DNA from: Deinococcus radiophilus
GTDB lineage: Bacteria > Deinococcota > Deinococci > Deinococcales > Deinococcaceae
Length of the DNA: 64,000 nucleotides
NCBI RefSeq assembly: GCF_020889625.1
Contig: NZ_CP086380.1
Span: 1,073,001 to 1,137,000, forward strand
Direction of reading: 5' to 3'
Within the stretch, counting starts at the first letter, position 1, and each line of letters begins with the position of its first letter. The notes under the pieces are model-generated. The model saw nothing but the letters and a program-made list of their open reading frames with translations, was not told where the DNA came from and made no database searches. Below, piece after piece: positions 19,001-31,648 of this stretch. A program made the translations under genes and the position numbers.

Positions 19001-20023
19001 ATGACTCAGACGATCAACAGCGGCCTGGACGACTATCCCGCGCAGGTAAGCGCCGTGGCACAGGCCCTGCTGGCCCATGACGGCCCCACCGTGGTGCTGG
19101 CCCATGAGAATCCGGACGGCGACGCCGTGGGCAGTGTCCTGGGCCTGACCCGCGCCCTGCGTGAGCTGGGCCGTGAAGTGTATGCACCCATGCCTTTGCC
19201 ACGTTACCTGCAGTTCCTACCCGAAGACGGCGAACTGGAAGGCCCTTTAGAGACGTGGCCAGAAGGCGCACTGGCCGCCGTGCTGGACGTGGACAACAAC
19301 GATTTCAGCCGGGTGGGTGGGGCCGACATGGCAGCGTTCAGCGGCCCGGTGGTGAACATCGACCACCACGGCACCAACCTGCGCCGCGCCGACGCCCTGC
19401 TGGTAGACCCTTCGCAGCCTGCCACTGCCATGATGCTGGTAGACGTGCTGGACGCCCTGAATGTGCCACTCACCGAGGCACTGGCCACGCCGCTCTTGCT
19501 GGGTATGATCACCGATACCGGATCGTTTCAGTTCTCGAACACCACGCCGCAGACCCTACGCACGGCGGCCCGTCTGCTGGAAGCGGGGGCGCGCCTGAAC
19601 TGGCTGAACGAGCAGCGCCTGCAAAATCCGCCCACCTATTACACCCTGCTGCGCGAAGTGCTGAACAGCATGGAATTTCAGCATGACGGTCAGGTGGTGC
19701 TGGCCCGCGTGAATGAGGCCATGCTGGAGCGGGCCGGGGGCAACTGGGAAGACGTGGACCCTTATGTCAACATGCTGCGTAATGCAGAAGGCGGCAAACT
19801 GGCCGTGCTGATCAAAGACTTTGGAGACAAGGTGAAGTTCTCGCTGCGCTCGCGTGGCGGAGTCAGCGCCCAAAACATTGCCGTGGCGCTGGGTGGCGGC
19901 GGACATGTCCCGGCAGCCGGGGCCACTGTCGAAGCGCCCTATGCTGAGGCTAGAGAGCTGCTGGACCAAGCCGTGATTGCCGAGTTGGCGCGGGCACAGA
20001 CACCGCCCCAACCGCAAGAATGA
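19001..20023 (+). CDS. DHH/DHHA1 phosphoesterase, NrnA-like
   Basis: 340 residues. DHH-family motifs are HENPDGDAVGS (34-44), the DHH box in NIDHHGTN (119-126), and the C-terminal DHHA1 loop GGGGHVPAAG. This composition and length match nanoRNases/pAp phosphatases that degrade 2-5-base RNA, c-di-AMP products or pAp with Mn2+. Motif II reads LDVDNNDF where many relatives have D-x-S/T-D. The ATG at 19001 was chosen over an upstream in-frame start at 18947 because TATACT lies 8 bases before it. Overlaps the next gene by four bases. Confidence 0.88.
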   Translation: MTQTINSGLDDYPAQVSAVAQALLAHDGPTVVLAHENPDGDAVGSVLGLTRALRELGREVYAPMPLPRYLQFLPEDGELEGPLETWPEGALAAVLDVDNNDFSRVGGADMAAFSGPVVNIDHHGTNLRRADALLVDPSQPATAMMLVDVLDALNVPLTEALATPLLLGMITDTGSFQFSNTTPQTLRTAARLLEAGARLNWLNEQRLQNPPTYYTLLREVLNSMEFQHDGQVVLARVNEAMLERAGGNWEDVDPYVNMLRNAEGGKLAVLIKDFGDKVKFSLRSRGGVSAQNIAVALGGGGHVPAAGATVEAPYAEARELLDQAVIAELARAQTPPQPQE

Positions 20024-20394
20024 GGTCTTTGGGGACACTGAGGACATGGGCGCTGCTTGCCCTGGCCCCGGCGCTGTGGGGCTGCGCCGAGAGTGTGCGG
20101 TCCCCAGTGGTCAGCGTGACCAACACCGGCCAGAGCGTCACCGAGCCGCTGGGCGTCCAACTGGGCGGAGAAACACTCCGCTTTGGCCCACTGCGGCCCG
20201 GCGAAAAACAGCGCGTGAGTTATCACCCTTCAGCAGACTCTGCCGGTGTCGGACTGGATTATGGGGGTCAGACGGCCCAGTTAGACCGCCCGATCTCCGC
20301 GCAGGAGCCGGGATCACTGGGCAACGATGTAAACATCTTGCTGGACGAGCGCGGCCCCCGGCTGGACCCGAAAAAGAACAAAGAGCGCAACTAG
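20020..20394 (+). CDS. Small predicted lipoprotein
   Basis: 124 residues. Signal sequence ending in LWGC (lipobox) predicts lipid anchoring; the remainder is short beta strands with a charged tail (DPKKNKERN). The ATG overlaps the stop of the DHH gene (ATGA), so it is coupled to it. Function unknown. Confidence 0.65.
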   Translation: MRSLGTLRTWALLALAPALWGCAESVRSPVVSVTNTGQSVTEPLGVQLGGETLRFGPLRPGEKQRVSYHPSADSAGVGLDYGGQTAQLDRPISAQEPGSLGNDVNILLDERGPRLDPKKNKERN

Positions 20395-20475
20395 CACACG
20401 GCGGCGCCTGCCCTTGGGCAGCGCACCGAAGCACTCAGATACTTTTACTTGCTGCCACAGGTCCCCACACTGCTT

Positions 20476-21753
20476 TCAGGAAGGGGCCTGTGCCTCAGCT
20501 TCAGACTCCGGCGGGCTGACGGGCGTGCCAGGAGTTTCATCATTCTTGTCACTGGGTTGCTTGGCAGGCACGGGCTGTGGCTTGGGTCGCTGCTTTTGTT
20601 CACCGATCACCTCGTCCACTGCCGCGTTGATCCAGGCGAAGGCGCGGTGGGTATTGGGCATGGTGTACCACTCGTCCGAGCCATGCTGCATAAAGCTGTA
20701 CACCACATGCCGCCCGTCTTTGGTCTTGAAATAGCCGGTGTAGGTCAGCAGCCGCCAGCCGTTGCCACCCTTGCCGTAAAAGGTTTCGATGTTGTCTACC
20801 TGTCCAGCCTTGAGTGATGCGCGGCCATGTCCGGTGCGGGCCACTTCATCTTGCCAGCGCTGGGCACGCTCGCTGAGCCCCGAGCGGAGATATTGCTGCG
20901 CCAGCAGCGTGGAGAACTCGTAGGGCGTGCTGACATTGTGGCTGCCCAGCTCGTCTTCCGGCTGGTGAACCCCTTCAAAATACTCGTTGGTGCTGGCCGT
21001 CAGCTCGTAGACGTTGTACTTCTGCGCCTCGGCGTCAATGGCCTGCGCCAGCTCTGAGCGGTCTGGGCGCTGCCACCAATCCGGTTTGGCCAGGTAGGTG
21101 TCGCTGAGCCCCGCCTGCATCACCCACCAATCCTTGGTCGGCAGCATGATCCGGGTATGGCAGAGGTGCAGGTCATCCGCCAGGGCCTGTACGGTGTCCA
21201 GACCCACCCGGCGGTGCAAGATATCCGTAGCGGTGTTGTCGGAGTAGCGAATCATCCGCTCGGTCAGGGCACGCGTGTTGGACCCGTCATAGGGGAAGTC
21301 GCCCAGACTCTGGTTCTCTTCGGTAACGTCAAAGCGCTCCTCGGGCGAGAGACGGCCCGCATCGAATTCACGCAGGACCGCCCAGAGCACCGCCTGTTTG
21401 TAGGTACTGGCCAGTGGAAAAACGCTGTCGGGGTTGGTGCCCACCGCCCGCAGAACCTGGAGCGTATTGGGGTCTATTTCGGCCACCCAGAGGCCCAGAC
21501 GACCGGAGAGAGCGTAAGGCGGCTGAGGAGCTTTGGCGACCGGCGGGGCAGCGTCCAGGCAGCCGGGAGCTGCCGTATCGCTGACCTGCATTTCGGCCAG
21601 TGCAGGAGCCTCCGGTTGCGGCGGGGCAACTTGGGCCACGGTGTCTTGACTTGGCTCAGACTGCGCTGGACGGCCCAGCACCCAGGCACCGCACAGCGCC
21701 AATCCAGCAGACAGCAGCACTGGCCCAGCCTTGGAAGGCCAGTTCAGCGGCAT
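20476..21753 (-). CDS. Beta-lactamase-fold serine hydrolase, exported
   Basis: 425 residues. Signal/anchor at 8-27, then a Pro/Ala linker, then a class A beta-lactamase-like domain: nucleophile motif S116-T-Y-K119, SDN at 171-173, and a third motif YGKGG (326-330) in place of KTG. The usual class A Omega-loop ExxLN is not evident, so I doubt penicillin hydrolysis; a DD-peptidase-like or other esterase role is as likely. The C-terminal 50 residues are Pro/Glu/Lys-rich. Convergent with the upstream small lipoprotein gene. Confidence 0.8.
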   Translation of the reverse strand: MPLNWPSKAGPVLLSAGLALCGAWVLGRPAQSEPSQDTVAQVAPPQPEAPALAEMQVSDTAAPGCLDAAPPVAKAPQPPYALSGRLGLWVAEIDPNTLQVLRAVGTNPDSVFPLASTYKQAVLWAVLREFDAGRLSPEERFDVTEENQSLGDFPYDGSNTRALTERMIRYSDNTATDILHRRVGLDTVQALADDLHLCHTRIMLPTKDWWVMQAGLSDTYLAKPDWWQRPDRSELAQAIDAEAQKYNVYELTASTNEYFEGVHQPEDELGSHNVSTPYEFSTLLAQQYLRSGLSERAQRWQDEVARTGHGRASLKAGQVDNIETFYGKGGNGWRLLTYTGYFKTKDGRHVVYSFMQHGSDEWYTMPNTHRAFAWINAAVDEVIGEQKQRPKPQPVPAKQPSDKNDETPGTPVSPPESEAEAQAPS

Positions 21754-21880
21754 AGGTGTCCCCGCCCGGTGGGACGTCGCCTGGGGAAAAGCTGTGACAT
21801 TCCGAACAGATTAGCGCAGGATGAAGTGTAAGCCAAATTTGGGACTCGCGCACGGGACAAGCCAGTGAACTGCGAACCAT

Positions 21881-21909
21881 AAAAATCCCCCCGCTCCGGG
21901 GAGGGGGGG
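21881..21909 (-). terminator. Terminator of the iron-sulfur oxidoreductase gene
   Basis: C-run/G-run stem (five or more pairs around TCCCCGGAGC) followed on the minus strand by ATTTTTATGG. Confidence 0.7.
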
Positions 21910-21933
21910 ACAACGTATCCGGTCAGCTGCCGC

Positions 21934-25224
<3,291 letters not shown>

Positions 25225-25304
25225 GGGAAAGAACCTCCGGTGCGGGATAGGGCAAGGTCAGGTCAACGGGGACGCGCCGCGCCGTGGGCGGCTTGGGCCA
25301 AAGA

Positions 25305-25319
25305 TTGAACTCAGTTCAA
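25305..25319. promoter_or_regulatory. Perfect 15-bp palindrome, candidate operator
   Basis: TTGAACT-C-AGTTCAA, about 80 bases upstream of the iron-sulfur oxidoreductase start and overlapping the stop of the small gene at 25316. A one-base centre rules out a hairpin loop, so a repressor site is more likely. TetR-type FadR operators in Thermus also begin TTGA and end TCAA. Confidence 0.4.
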
Positions 25320-25741
25320 AAGAGTGTAACCAACTCGGGGCTGCCCCTATTGTTCCATAATCGGCGCAGCGAAGGCAGCGGCGCTCCCACGCTGAAGCTC
25401 CGGCCAGCGTGGGTCAGGGGATGATCCAGCTGCTCCACGCTGAGGCGGCTCAGGGTGTCCAGTTCCCAGGTCAGCAGATCGCGCAGTTGCCTTGTCGGCG
25501 TCACAGGCAGCCCCCGCACTCCGGCAATGGTGGCCCAGTACTCCCGCTTGGTGCTTTGAATATGCGCCAGCCGGGTTAGGGCCAGCGCGTGCCCTGGCGT
25601 GTCCACGCCGCAGGAGAGGGTGCGCTGGTAGGCACCCTCCACACTCTCCCAGGGGTCAAAGCTGGACTCGCGCAGCAGAATACTCAGGCAAGTGGGGCAG
25701 TTCCGCTCGCTGCCCGGCAGATCAGATTCGGATCGGACCAT
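25316..25741 (-). CDS. Hypothetical small protein with CPTC motif
   Basis: 141 residues from ATG 25741, preceded by a TAAAGG purine-rich site. There is a CPTC pair near residue 14 but no second pair, so a full zinc site is not evident. The rest is helical and rich in Arg and Leu (LTRLAHIQSTKREYWATIAG, QLRDLLTWELDTLSRL). No family recognised. It lies upstream of the iron-sulfur gene on the same strand with about 90 bases between, and diverges from the gene at 25853. Confidence 0.6.
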   Translation of the reverse strand: MVRSESDLPGSERNCPTCLSILLRESSFDPWESVEGAYQRTLSCGVDTPGHALALTRLAHIQSTKREYWATIAGVRGLPVTPTRQLRDLLTWELDTLSRLSVEQLDHPLTHAGRSFSVGAPLPSLRRLWNNRGSPELVTLF

Positions 25742-25852
25742 ACCTTTACTGTGGCACTCACCGGGGCCTGACCGCCCGCTTTCCCTGCGGTCTGCTAGCT
25801 TGGGCAAAGCCGGAAATATTCTGCCCTGTAGGGCCGCCCCGCCTAGACCACC

Positions 25853-26275
25853 ATGTCCAATCCTTTGCCGCCACTGCTCAGCCGCCTGCGGACCGCCCTG
25901 CTCCAGGAGGTCGGCGCGGCGCGGCTGGGTGCGCTGGGCCTGCCCTGGCTGGTCACGCTGGCTGTCATGCTGGGCGGGCCACTGGTGCAACTCGGCGGTG
26001 AGCGCGGCGGCACGGCGGCCGAGCAAACCCGCCTGCCAGACGCTCCCAGCCCACAGGCCCAGGCCTCAGCGGACCGGGACTGGCCGCGCCTCACGGGCCG
26101 CGAGCGGGCCTGGCAGGGCGAGCAAACGCCCCAGCCCTGGCCGGACCTGCCGCCGCAGCGCCCCGACTGGACCACACCGCAACCAAAACTGGGCTGGGCC
26201 ACGTTACACCTGGGCCGAATTCCCGCTCCGGCAGCCCACCTGTACTGGGGCAAGCGCCAACTTGAAGGAGGCTAG
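25853..26275 (+). CDS. Hypothetical protein with one membrane segment
   Basis: 140 residues. One hydrophobic stretch (about 26-48, LGALGLPWLVTLAVMLGGPLV) near the N-terminus and a Trp/Pro-rich hydrophilic remainder. No family recognised. It is 75 bases upstream of secDF on the same strand and could be co-transcribed with it, which may hint at an envelope role, but nothing in the sequence shows a function. Confidence 0.55.
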   Translation: MSNPLPPLLSRLRTALLQEVGAARLGALGLPWLVTLAVMLGGPLVQLGGERGGTAAEQTRLPDAPSPQAQASADRDWPRLTGRERAWQGEQTPQPWPDLPPQRPDWTTPQPKLGWATLHLGRIPAPAAHLYWGKRQLEGG

Positions 26276-26350
26276 CGGTACGGGCTGGCCACGCTCAGGC
26301 ATGACTTGTCCGTCCTCATCTACTGACCTCATTTCAAGGAGAATCCGCTT

Positions 26351-28633
26351 TTGACGTTCAACAACCCCAATCAGCGCCAGCGCCGCACGCGCCGTGCCGC
26401 CCCTCCCAGCGGGCGCCCCAACATCTGGACCGGCCTGCTGCTGCTGCTGACCTTTATCACGGCGCTGGCCTTTATCTGGCGCCCCTGGCAGCACCCCGAC
26501 ACGCCCACCCAGCTATACAACAAAGACTTTCAGGCCGTGACCCTGGGCCTGGACCTGCGCGGTGGTCTGCGCATCGAGCTGGAACCGACCACCGACAATT
26601 ACACCCGCGACGACCTGGACCGGGTCAAGACCATCGTGGAAAACCGTGTGAACGCCCTTGGCGTGGCCGAGCCGACCGTCACGGTCAGCAGCAACGACCG
26701 CGTGATCGTGGAAGCCCCCGGGGCCACCCCCGAAATCCAGCAGCAGGTCCGCGACGTGATCGGGCAGACCGCCCGCCTGGAATTCCGGATCGTGAAGCCG
26801 GATGCCACCGTGGATTCGGACCTGGCCGCCGCTGAGCCGAACACCCAGGGTTATACGCTGGACGACCTCGGCCCGGCGGAGGCCACTGGCGAAGTGATTG
26901 CCGATGCCCGCGCCACCACCGACCCCACTTCAGGGCGCTGGGTGGTGGCCTTTACCAACACCGAAGAAGGTGCCAAACAGTTTGGTGAATTCACGGGACG
27001 CAACATTGGCAAGCAGATGGCGATCGTGCTGGACGACCAGATCATGTCGGCCCCTACCATCCAGAGTCAGCTGTTCCGCGACGTACAGATCACGGGCGAC
27101 TTTGACGCCGCGAGAGCGGGTAACCTGGCCCTGGTCCTCGAAAGCGGTTCGCTGCCGATTGGGGTTCAGACTGCCGCTGAGCGCTCTATCGGTCCCAGCC
27201 TGGGCGCGGATGCCATTGACAACGGTATGAAAGCTGGCTTGATCGGCCTGGCGGCTGTGTTTGTCCTGCTGTTCGTGTATTACGGCTTCTGGCTGGGCCT
27301 GGTCGGCGCACTGGGTCTGATCTTCTCGGCCGCGCTGCTGATGGGCCTGCTGGGCGGGTTTGGGTCCACACTGACCCTGCCAGGTATTGCCGGTCTGGTG
27401 CTGACTATCGGCGCTGCCGTGGACGGCAACGTGATTTCTTTCGAGCGCTTCAAGGAAGAACTGCGCCGGGGTAAAGGCCCTCGTCAGGCCGTCGCCAAAG
27501 CCTATGAGCACTCCACCCTGACCATTCTGGACGTAAACGCCACCCACCTAATCAGCGCCTTCGCGCTGTACCAGTTTTCTAACGGCCCGGTGCGCGGCTT
27601 CGCGGTGACGGTGATTGCCGGTACGGTCGCCATGACCATTTCCAACCTGATTTTCGCCAAGTGGCTGATGCAGTGGTTGAGCAGCCGCTTTCCTCACCTC
27701 AGCGCACCACAGTGGTTCGCTGAGCCGCGCATCAACTTCCTGAAGCCTGCGGCCATGATTACTGGCCTGAGCACCCTGCTGGCGCTGGGCGGCATCGGCT
27801 ACATCGCCACTCAGGGCCTCAACTACGGGGTGGACTTTACCTCCGGCACGACCATCACGGCCCGCTTTGCCGACGACGTGACCCCCGAGAGCATCCGTGA
27901 GCAGGTGGTGGCCGCTGGCGCGCCGCAGATCAACCCCCAAAACACCGTGATCCAGCAGGAAATCGTGCCGGACATCACCGGCAGCCAGTACTCCATCAAG
28001 GTGCCGGAGCTGACGGCGGCCCAGACCAGCGCCGTAGGCCAGCAACTCGGGAGCCTGGGCGGCGAGGTGCAGGGGAGTGAAACCGTCGGGCCCACCGTGG
28101 GTGCGGAGCTAACCCGCAACACCATCTATGCCATGCTGCTGGGCCTGAGCGGCATCCTGATCTATGTGTGGTTCCGCTTTGACCTGGTGATGGGCGTCGG
28201 ATCCATCCTGGCGACCATCCACGACGTGGCGATTGCCGTGGGCATCTACGCGCTGATGGGCCTGGAGTTCAACATTTCTACGGTGGCCGCGATCCTGACC
28301 CTCATCGGCTACTCGCTGAACGACTCGATCATCATCTCGGACCGTATCCGCGAGAACCTGCGGACCATGCGCGGCACTTCTTACGCCGACATCGTGAACG
28401 CCTCGATCAACCAGACGCTGTCGCGCACCTTGATGACTTCTCTGAGCACCATGCTGCCACTCATCGCCTTGCTGATCTGGGGCGGCCCGGTGCTGCGCGA
28501 CTTTAGCTTGCTGCTGCTGCTCGGGATCATCGTCGGAACGTATTCCTCGATCTACATCGTGGCCCCGCTGGTGGTGTGGTGGAATGGCCGCCGCCCAGTC
28601 AGCCCGCCTTCCCAACCGGAGACGGCTATGTAA
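26351..28633 (+). CDS. secDF: Fused protein-export subunit SecDF
   Basis: 760 residues carrying SecD and SecF in one chain, about twelve membrane segments. SecD hallmarks: GLDLRGGLRIELEP (about 58-71), the P1 periplasmic domain, then the GLIGLAAVFVLLFVYYG membrane region. SecF half begins after LSAPQWFAEPRINFLKPA with GVDFTSGTTITARF and ends with IGYSLNDSIIISDRIREN. SecDF uses the proton gradient to help pull proteins out of SecYEG. The start is TTG 26351; AAGGAG lies 9 bases upstream and no Met occurs earlier in frame. Confidence 0.95.
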   Translation: MTFNNPNQRQRRTRRAAPPSGRPNIWTGLLLLLTFITALAFIWRPWQHPDTPTQLYNKDFQAVTLGLDLRGGLRIELEPTTDNYTRDDLDRVKTIVENRVNALGVAEPTVTVSSNDRVIVEAPGATPEIQQQVRDVIGQTARLEFRIVKPDATVDSDLAAAEPNTQGYTLDDLGPAEATGEVIADARATTDPTSGRWVVAFTNTEEGAKQFGEFTGRNIGKQMAIVLDDQIMSAPTIQSQLFRDVQITGDFDAARAGNLALVLESGSLPIGVQTAAERSIGPSLGADAIDNGMKAGLIGLAAVFVLLFVYYGFWLGLVGALGLIFSAALLMGLLGGFGSTLTLPGIAGLVLTIGAAVDGNVISFERFKEELRRGKGPRQAVAKAYEHSTLTILDVNATHLISAFALYQFSNGPVRGFAVTVIAGTVAMTISNLIFAKWLMQWLSSRFPHLSAPQWFAEPRINFLKPAAMITGLSTLLALGGIGYIATQGLNYGVDFTSGTTITARFADDVTPESIREQVVAAGAPQINPQNTVIQQEIVPDITGSQYSIKVPELTAAQTSAVGQQLGSLGGEVQGSETVGPTVGAELTRNTIYAMLLGLSGILIYVWFRFDLVMGVGSILATIHDVAIAVGIYALMGLEFNISTVAAILTLIGYSLNDSIIISDRIRENLRTMRGTSYADIVNASINQTLSRTLMTSLSTMLPLIALLIWGGPVLRDFSLLLLLGIIVGTYSSIYIVAPLVVWWNGRRPVSPPSQPETAM

Positions 28634-28658
28634 GCAGTTCCACTTTTTAGCGTTTCAG

Positions 28659-28696
28659 TGCAGCTCCTAGGTGAAGTTCTGGGAGCTGCAATCTTT
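28659..28696 (+). terminator. secDF terminator
   Basis: Nine-base stem TGCAGCTCC/GGAGCTGCA (28659-28667 with 28682-28690) followed by ATCTTT. Confidence 0.7.
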
Positions 28697-28750
28697 GGTC
28701 TTAGGCCGCTGCCCTCATCACCACTTCACACCCGCGTCAGCCTGGCCCGC

Positions 28751-28756
28751 TAAGCT
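28751..28756 (+). promoter_or_regulatory. -10 box TAAGCT of the exported protein gene at 28764
   Basis: TANNNT hexamer 7 bases before the ATG; it selects this start over an in-frame one at 28671. Confidence 0.5.
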
Positions 28757-28763
28757 GGGCAGC

Positions 28764-29330
28764 ATGAAAGCCATCCCCACCCTGTTGACTGCGGCTGCCC
28801 TGGCCGCTTCTGGTATGACTCTTGCCCAGGCACAGACCCAGCCCGCCCAGAGCACCCCTAGCGCCCAGAGCAACGTCGGTGCTGGCCTCCCCATCAGCAT
28901 TCAAAAGGACGACCGCTTCCTGCTGCTGAGCGGTGCGGGCCTGGCACGGGCTTTCCCCAACGCCGCGACCCGCCCTGACGTGGTGTTCGTGACCCAGGAC
29001 CGCAAGGTCACCATTTCGCTAGAGTACCGCACCACCTCGCTGCGCGCGGGCGAAATCACCACCCTGCTGACCCAGTACCCCACCGTGCTGCGCCGCCAGC
29101 TGCCCACCATCAGCACACTGAACACCGACATCGTGCGGGCCGGCGGCAACCAGTGGGCCCAGTTCGTCATGACCCTGCCGACCCAAAACGGTGAGCGCCG
29201 CTTGGAACAATTGATCACCTCAGTCAACAACCGCCCCATGGTGGTGACCATTGCGGGCATGACCGACGGCTACAAGGCCAATGAAACGGCTGTGCGCAAC
29301 TTGATCAACTCGATTCAGGTCATTCGCTGA
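28764..29330 (+). CDS. Exported protein of unknown function
   Basis: 188 residues from ATG 28764. Signal peptide about 1-23 (ends LAQAQ), Gln/Ser linker, then an alpha/beta domain (FLLLSGAGLARAFPN, RKVTISLEYRTTSL, WAQFVMTLPTQNGERRLEQLI, PMVVTIAGMTDGYKANETAVRNLINSI). The layout resembles the PsbP/DUF1795-like fold with a closing conserved amphipathic helix, but similarity is weak. Bounded by terminators on both sides, so probably monocistronic. Confidence 0.65.
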   Translation: MKAIPTLLTAAALAASGMTLAQAQTQPAQSTPSAQSNVGAGLPISIQKDDRFLLLSGAGLARAFPNAATRPDVVFVTQDRKVTISLEYRTTSLRAGEITTLLTQYPTVLRRQLPTISTLNTDIVRAGGNQWAQFVMTLPTQNGERRLEQLITSVNNRPMVVTIAGMTDGYKANETAVRNLINSIQVIR

Positions 29331-29362
29331 TCAGCCCAAGTCAGCCAACTTGATTCCCTCAC

Positions 29363-29404
29363 ATCCAGTGGGGCTTCTGCTGATGAACAGAAGCCCCACT
29401 GGAT
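29363..29404. terminator. Perfect 17-bp hairpin terminator
   Basis: Arms 29363-29379 and 29388-29404 pair without mismatch around an 8-base loop. The following TGTTGTT is only moderately T-rich, but stem strength makes a terminator of the exported-protein gene likely. Confidence 0.75.
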
Positions 29405-29781
29405 TGTTGTTAGGGCACTGGTCCAGGCGCATTGAGGCTGACGCCGCGCTGGCCGTATTCGGTGGTCAGTTATGGGTCAGACCCACCACCGCCGAAATCC
29501 CAGGTGGGCTTCTGCTCGCCCCCTATGCCGACAGCGTTGAAGAACCGGTCAATCCGCGCAAACTTTTGCATACTCTCAGCGACATCGCACCTGACGGCTT
29601 CTTCGTCAGCGACCTGGGTCATCAGCAGTATCTTCCGCGATTTTTCAAAACGTGTAGTGCATCCAATGCACTGCAAGCGCCATCGCGCCTGCAGACCGCC
29701 GCCTTCGTCCGATTCTGCCAGCGGCCCCTACCGTTTGCCCTCGTCTGCGGCGCGCTCGGCTGGTCTAGACTGCGACTCTGA
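29383..29781 (+). CDS. Possible small gene before the kinase
   Basis: An open frame of up to 132 residues that ends two bases before the kinase start at 29784, a spacing typical of coupled genes. The part [20 protein letters not shown]...[29 protein letters not shown] has protein-like composition; the last 40 residues do not. No family recognised. The start is unclear (an ATG at 29383 lies inside the upstream hairpin). It may instead be non-coding, in which case 29405-29783 holds only the kinase promoter. Confidence 0.35.
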   Translation: MNRSPTGLLLGHWSRRIEADAALAVFGGQLWVRPTTAEIPGGLLLAPYADSVEEPVNPRKLLHTLSDIAPDGFFVSDLGHQQYLPRFFKTCSASNALQAPSRLQTAAFVRFCQRPLPFALVCGALGWSRLRL

Positions 29782-29783
29782 CC

Positions 29784-30596
29784 ATGATCCTGCTGCCAGG
29801 GGAACAACTGATGGTGAAGCCTCTGCTGCTGGGAGAACGGCGAGGGCTGCGCCTGCAAGTAGGCTGGTGGCGTGGCCAACGGGTTCTAAGTAAGGTGCTG
29901 ATCACCGATCACGAAGATTGCTGGGGCCTTTTTGAACGGGAAGCCGCGGTGGCGGCACGTCTTCATCACCCACAGCTTCCGGAGTTGCTGGCGCGCTCGA
30001 AGCGGCAGTTGATCTTCGGCTGGCGCGACGGCCTGCTCCTACGTACCATCCTCTCCGTGCCGCCGCCTGGCGGCTTGGACCTATGCGCTACCTTGCGGCT
30101 GGGCCTGGGCATTCTGACTGGACTGGAGCACCTGCACGGCAGAGGCGTGGTACATCAGGACCTCAAACCCGACAACCTACTGCTGAGTGGTTGGGCCGCC
30201 TATGAACCGCTTCGCCCACAGCAGGTCATCCTGCTGGACTTTGACCAGAGCTGGGCGGCCGACTTGGCAGATGTGGCCCCTGGAGTCCGGATGGGCACAC
30301 CGCATTACATGGCCCCGGAACAATTCAGCGGAGTACGTGGCGACCCACGCAGCGACCTGTACAGCCTGGGCGCCGTGCTGTACGAGGCGCTGAGCGGCGA
30401 GCCGCCCTACCCCCAACCGCTGCCCTGGCTGCTGGGGCAAACTGCGGTGCGCCAGGACTGGCCAGGGCCGGCCCCCGTGGTGGAACTACTGGCCGCCCTG
30501 CTGGACCCACACCCAGCGGCACGTCCAGCCACGGCTCAGGCTGCCGCCGAATGGCTGCGCGTGGTGGCCAAGCAATTGGACCTGGGACTGGGATAA
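29784..30596 (+). CDS. Divergent Ser/Thr protein kinase
   Basis: 270 residues, a kinase domain with no membrane segment or sensor domain. The N-lobe is reduced: no clear glycine-rich loop, a candidate Lys37 (VLSKVL) and Glu51 or Glu53. The catalytic loop reads [13 protein letters not shown] (124-134), so the HRD Arg is Gln; the Mg site reads DFD (152-154) instead of DFG; the activation segment ends [11 protein letters not shown]. Catalytic Asp126, Lys128, Asn131 and Asp152 are all kept, so activity is plausible. HRD-Arg loss suggests no need for activation-loop phosphorylation. Starts two bases after the possible small gene upstream. Confidence 0.85.
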   Translation: MILLPGEQLMVKPLLLGERRGLRLQVGWWRGQRVLSKVLITDHEDCWGLFEREAAVAARLHHPQLPELLARSKRQLIFGWRDGLLLRTILSVPPPGGLDLCATLRLGLGILTGLEHLHGRGVVHQDLKPDNLLLSGWAAYEPLRPQQVILLDFDQSWAADLADVAPGVRMGTPHYMAPEQFSGVRGDPRSDLYSLGAVLYEALSGEPPYPQPLPWLLGQTAVRQDWPGPAPVVELLAALLDPHPAARPATAQAAAEWLRVVAKQLDLGLG

Positions 30597-30613
30597 CAGT
30601 GTGCAACAGCCGC

Positions 30614-30619
30614 TATCCT
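30614..30619 (+). promoter_or_regulatory. -10 box TATCCT of holA
   Basis: TANNNT hexamer 8 bases before the ATG at 30628. Confidence 0.5.
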
Positions 30620-30627
30620 GAACCATC

Positions 30628-31536
30628 ATGCTCGCGGCGTTTAGTGGACATCCTTTTCTGGCCGAGCTGGCCCTGCGCGACTGGGCCGAGGCACAGGGCA
30701 TCAACCGCGCCGAACTGACCCGCCTGAGCGGCGACGAGGTGACGCCTGAAACCCTAGAGCCGCTGCTGGCCCCCAGTCTGTTTGGCGGTGGCGGCGTGAT
30801 CGTGGACCTGAGCGGCGTCAAACCGACCAGGGACCTGATGAACCTGCTGGCCGGTGCCCAGGCCCCAGCCTTGGTCCTGGACGTTACCTCTCCCGCCACC
30901 CGCGCCAAGGTGTACGAGGAACACGGCCAGCTGATCCGCAGCCCCAACCCGCAGCGCCCCGGCGATGTGCTGGGCTGGCTGGTGCCTTACGCCAAGGGAC
31001 AGGGCCTGAAGCTGGAACGAGATGCCGCGCAGTACCTGGCGGATGTGTTCGGCAACGATCTGACGGGGATAGCAAGCGAACTCAACAAGCTCCACTTTCT
31101 GCCGCCCGGTACCCGGCTGAATGCCGAAACCGTGCAGGAGGTGGTGGGCCGCGAACAGGCAGGCGACTCGTTCGTCATGCTGGACGCGGCCACGGCTGGA
31201 CGTCCGGTGCCAGCCTTAGAACAGCTAGGCAGGCTGCTGCGCGTGGGCGAAGATCCTTTCCGGCTGCTGGGTGCGGTGGTGTGGCAGTACAGCCTGATCG
31301 CCCGCTGCGTGGGCCTGATCGCCCAGGAAGGCGGGCGGGTCAGCGACGCCGCAGCCGCCCAGCGCCTAGGGGCCAAGCCTTACCCAGTCAAAAAAGCCCT
31401 GGCGGTGGCCCGCCGTCTGAACGAAGCCCAGGCCCGCCGCCACCTGGGACGCATCGCCCAGGCCGACTTGGACCTCAAGCGCGGCCATGACCCGGCGCGG
31501 GTGCTCCAGCGGCTGATGATTGAGCTGAGTGGCTAA
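30628..31536 (+). CDS. holA: DNA polymerase III delta subunit
   Basis: 302 residues, three-domain clamp-loader fold. Recognisable are the N-terminal LAELALRDWAEAQGI, the SLFGGGGVIVDLSG strand-turn, the EELNKL-type segment GIASELNKLHFLPPG and the C-terminal collar helices (LLRVGEDPFRLLGAVVWQYSLIARC). Delta opens the beta sliding clamp during loading. The N-terminus is short compared with E. coli HolA, as in other Deinococcus-Thermus delta subunits as far as I recall. Confidence 0.88.
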   Translation: MLAAFSGHPFLAELALRDWAEAQGINRAELTRLSGDEVTPETLEPLLAPSLFGGGGVIVDLSGVKPTRDLMNLLAGAQAPALVLDVTSPATRAKVYEEHGQLIRSPNPQRPGDVLGWLVPYAKGQGLKLERDAAQYLADVFGNDLTGIASELNKLHFLPPGTRLNAETVQEVVGREQAGDSFVMLDAATAGRPVPALEQLGRLLRVGEDPFRLLGAVVWQYSLIARCVGLIAQEGGRVSDAAAAQRLGAKPYPVKKALAVARRLNEAQARRHLGRIAQADLDLKRGHDPARVLQRLMIELSG

Positions 31537-31634
31537 GGCACAGCTCGCCCGACCCTGGGCACGATTCTTACGGGGAGCACTCTGCGGTCCCGCCGATTCT
31601 CCCTTATCTCTCGGAACTTTCATCGGCGGCGGCG

Positions 31635-31640
31635 CATACT
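31635..31640 (+). promoter_or_regulatory. -10-like box CATACT of the YgiB-like gene
   Basis: One base off TANNNT, ending 8 bases before the ATG at 31649. Confidence 0.35.
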
Positions 31641-31648
31641 GAAAGGCA

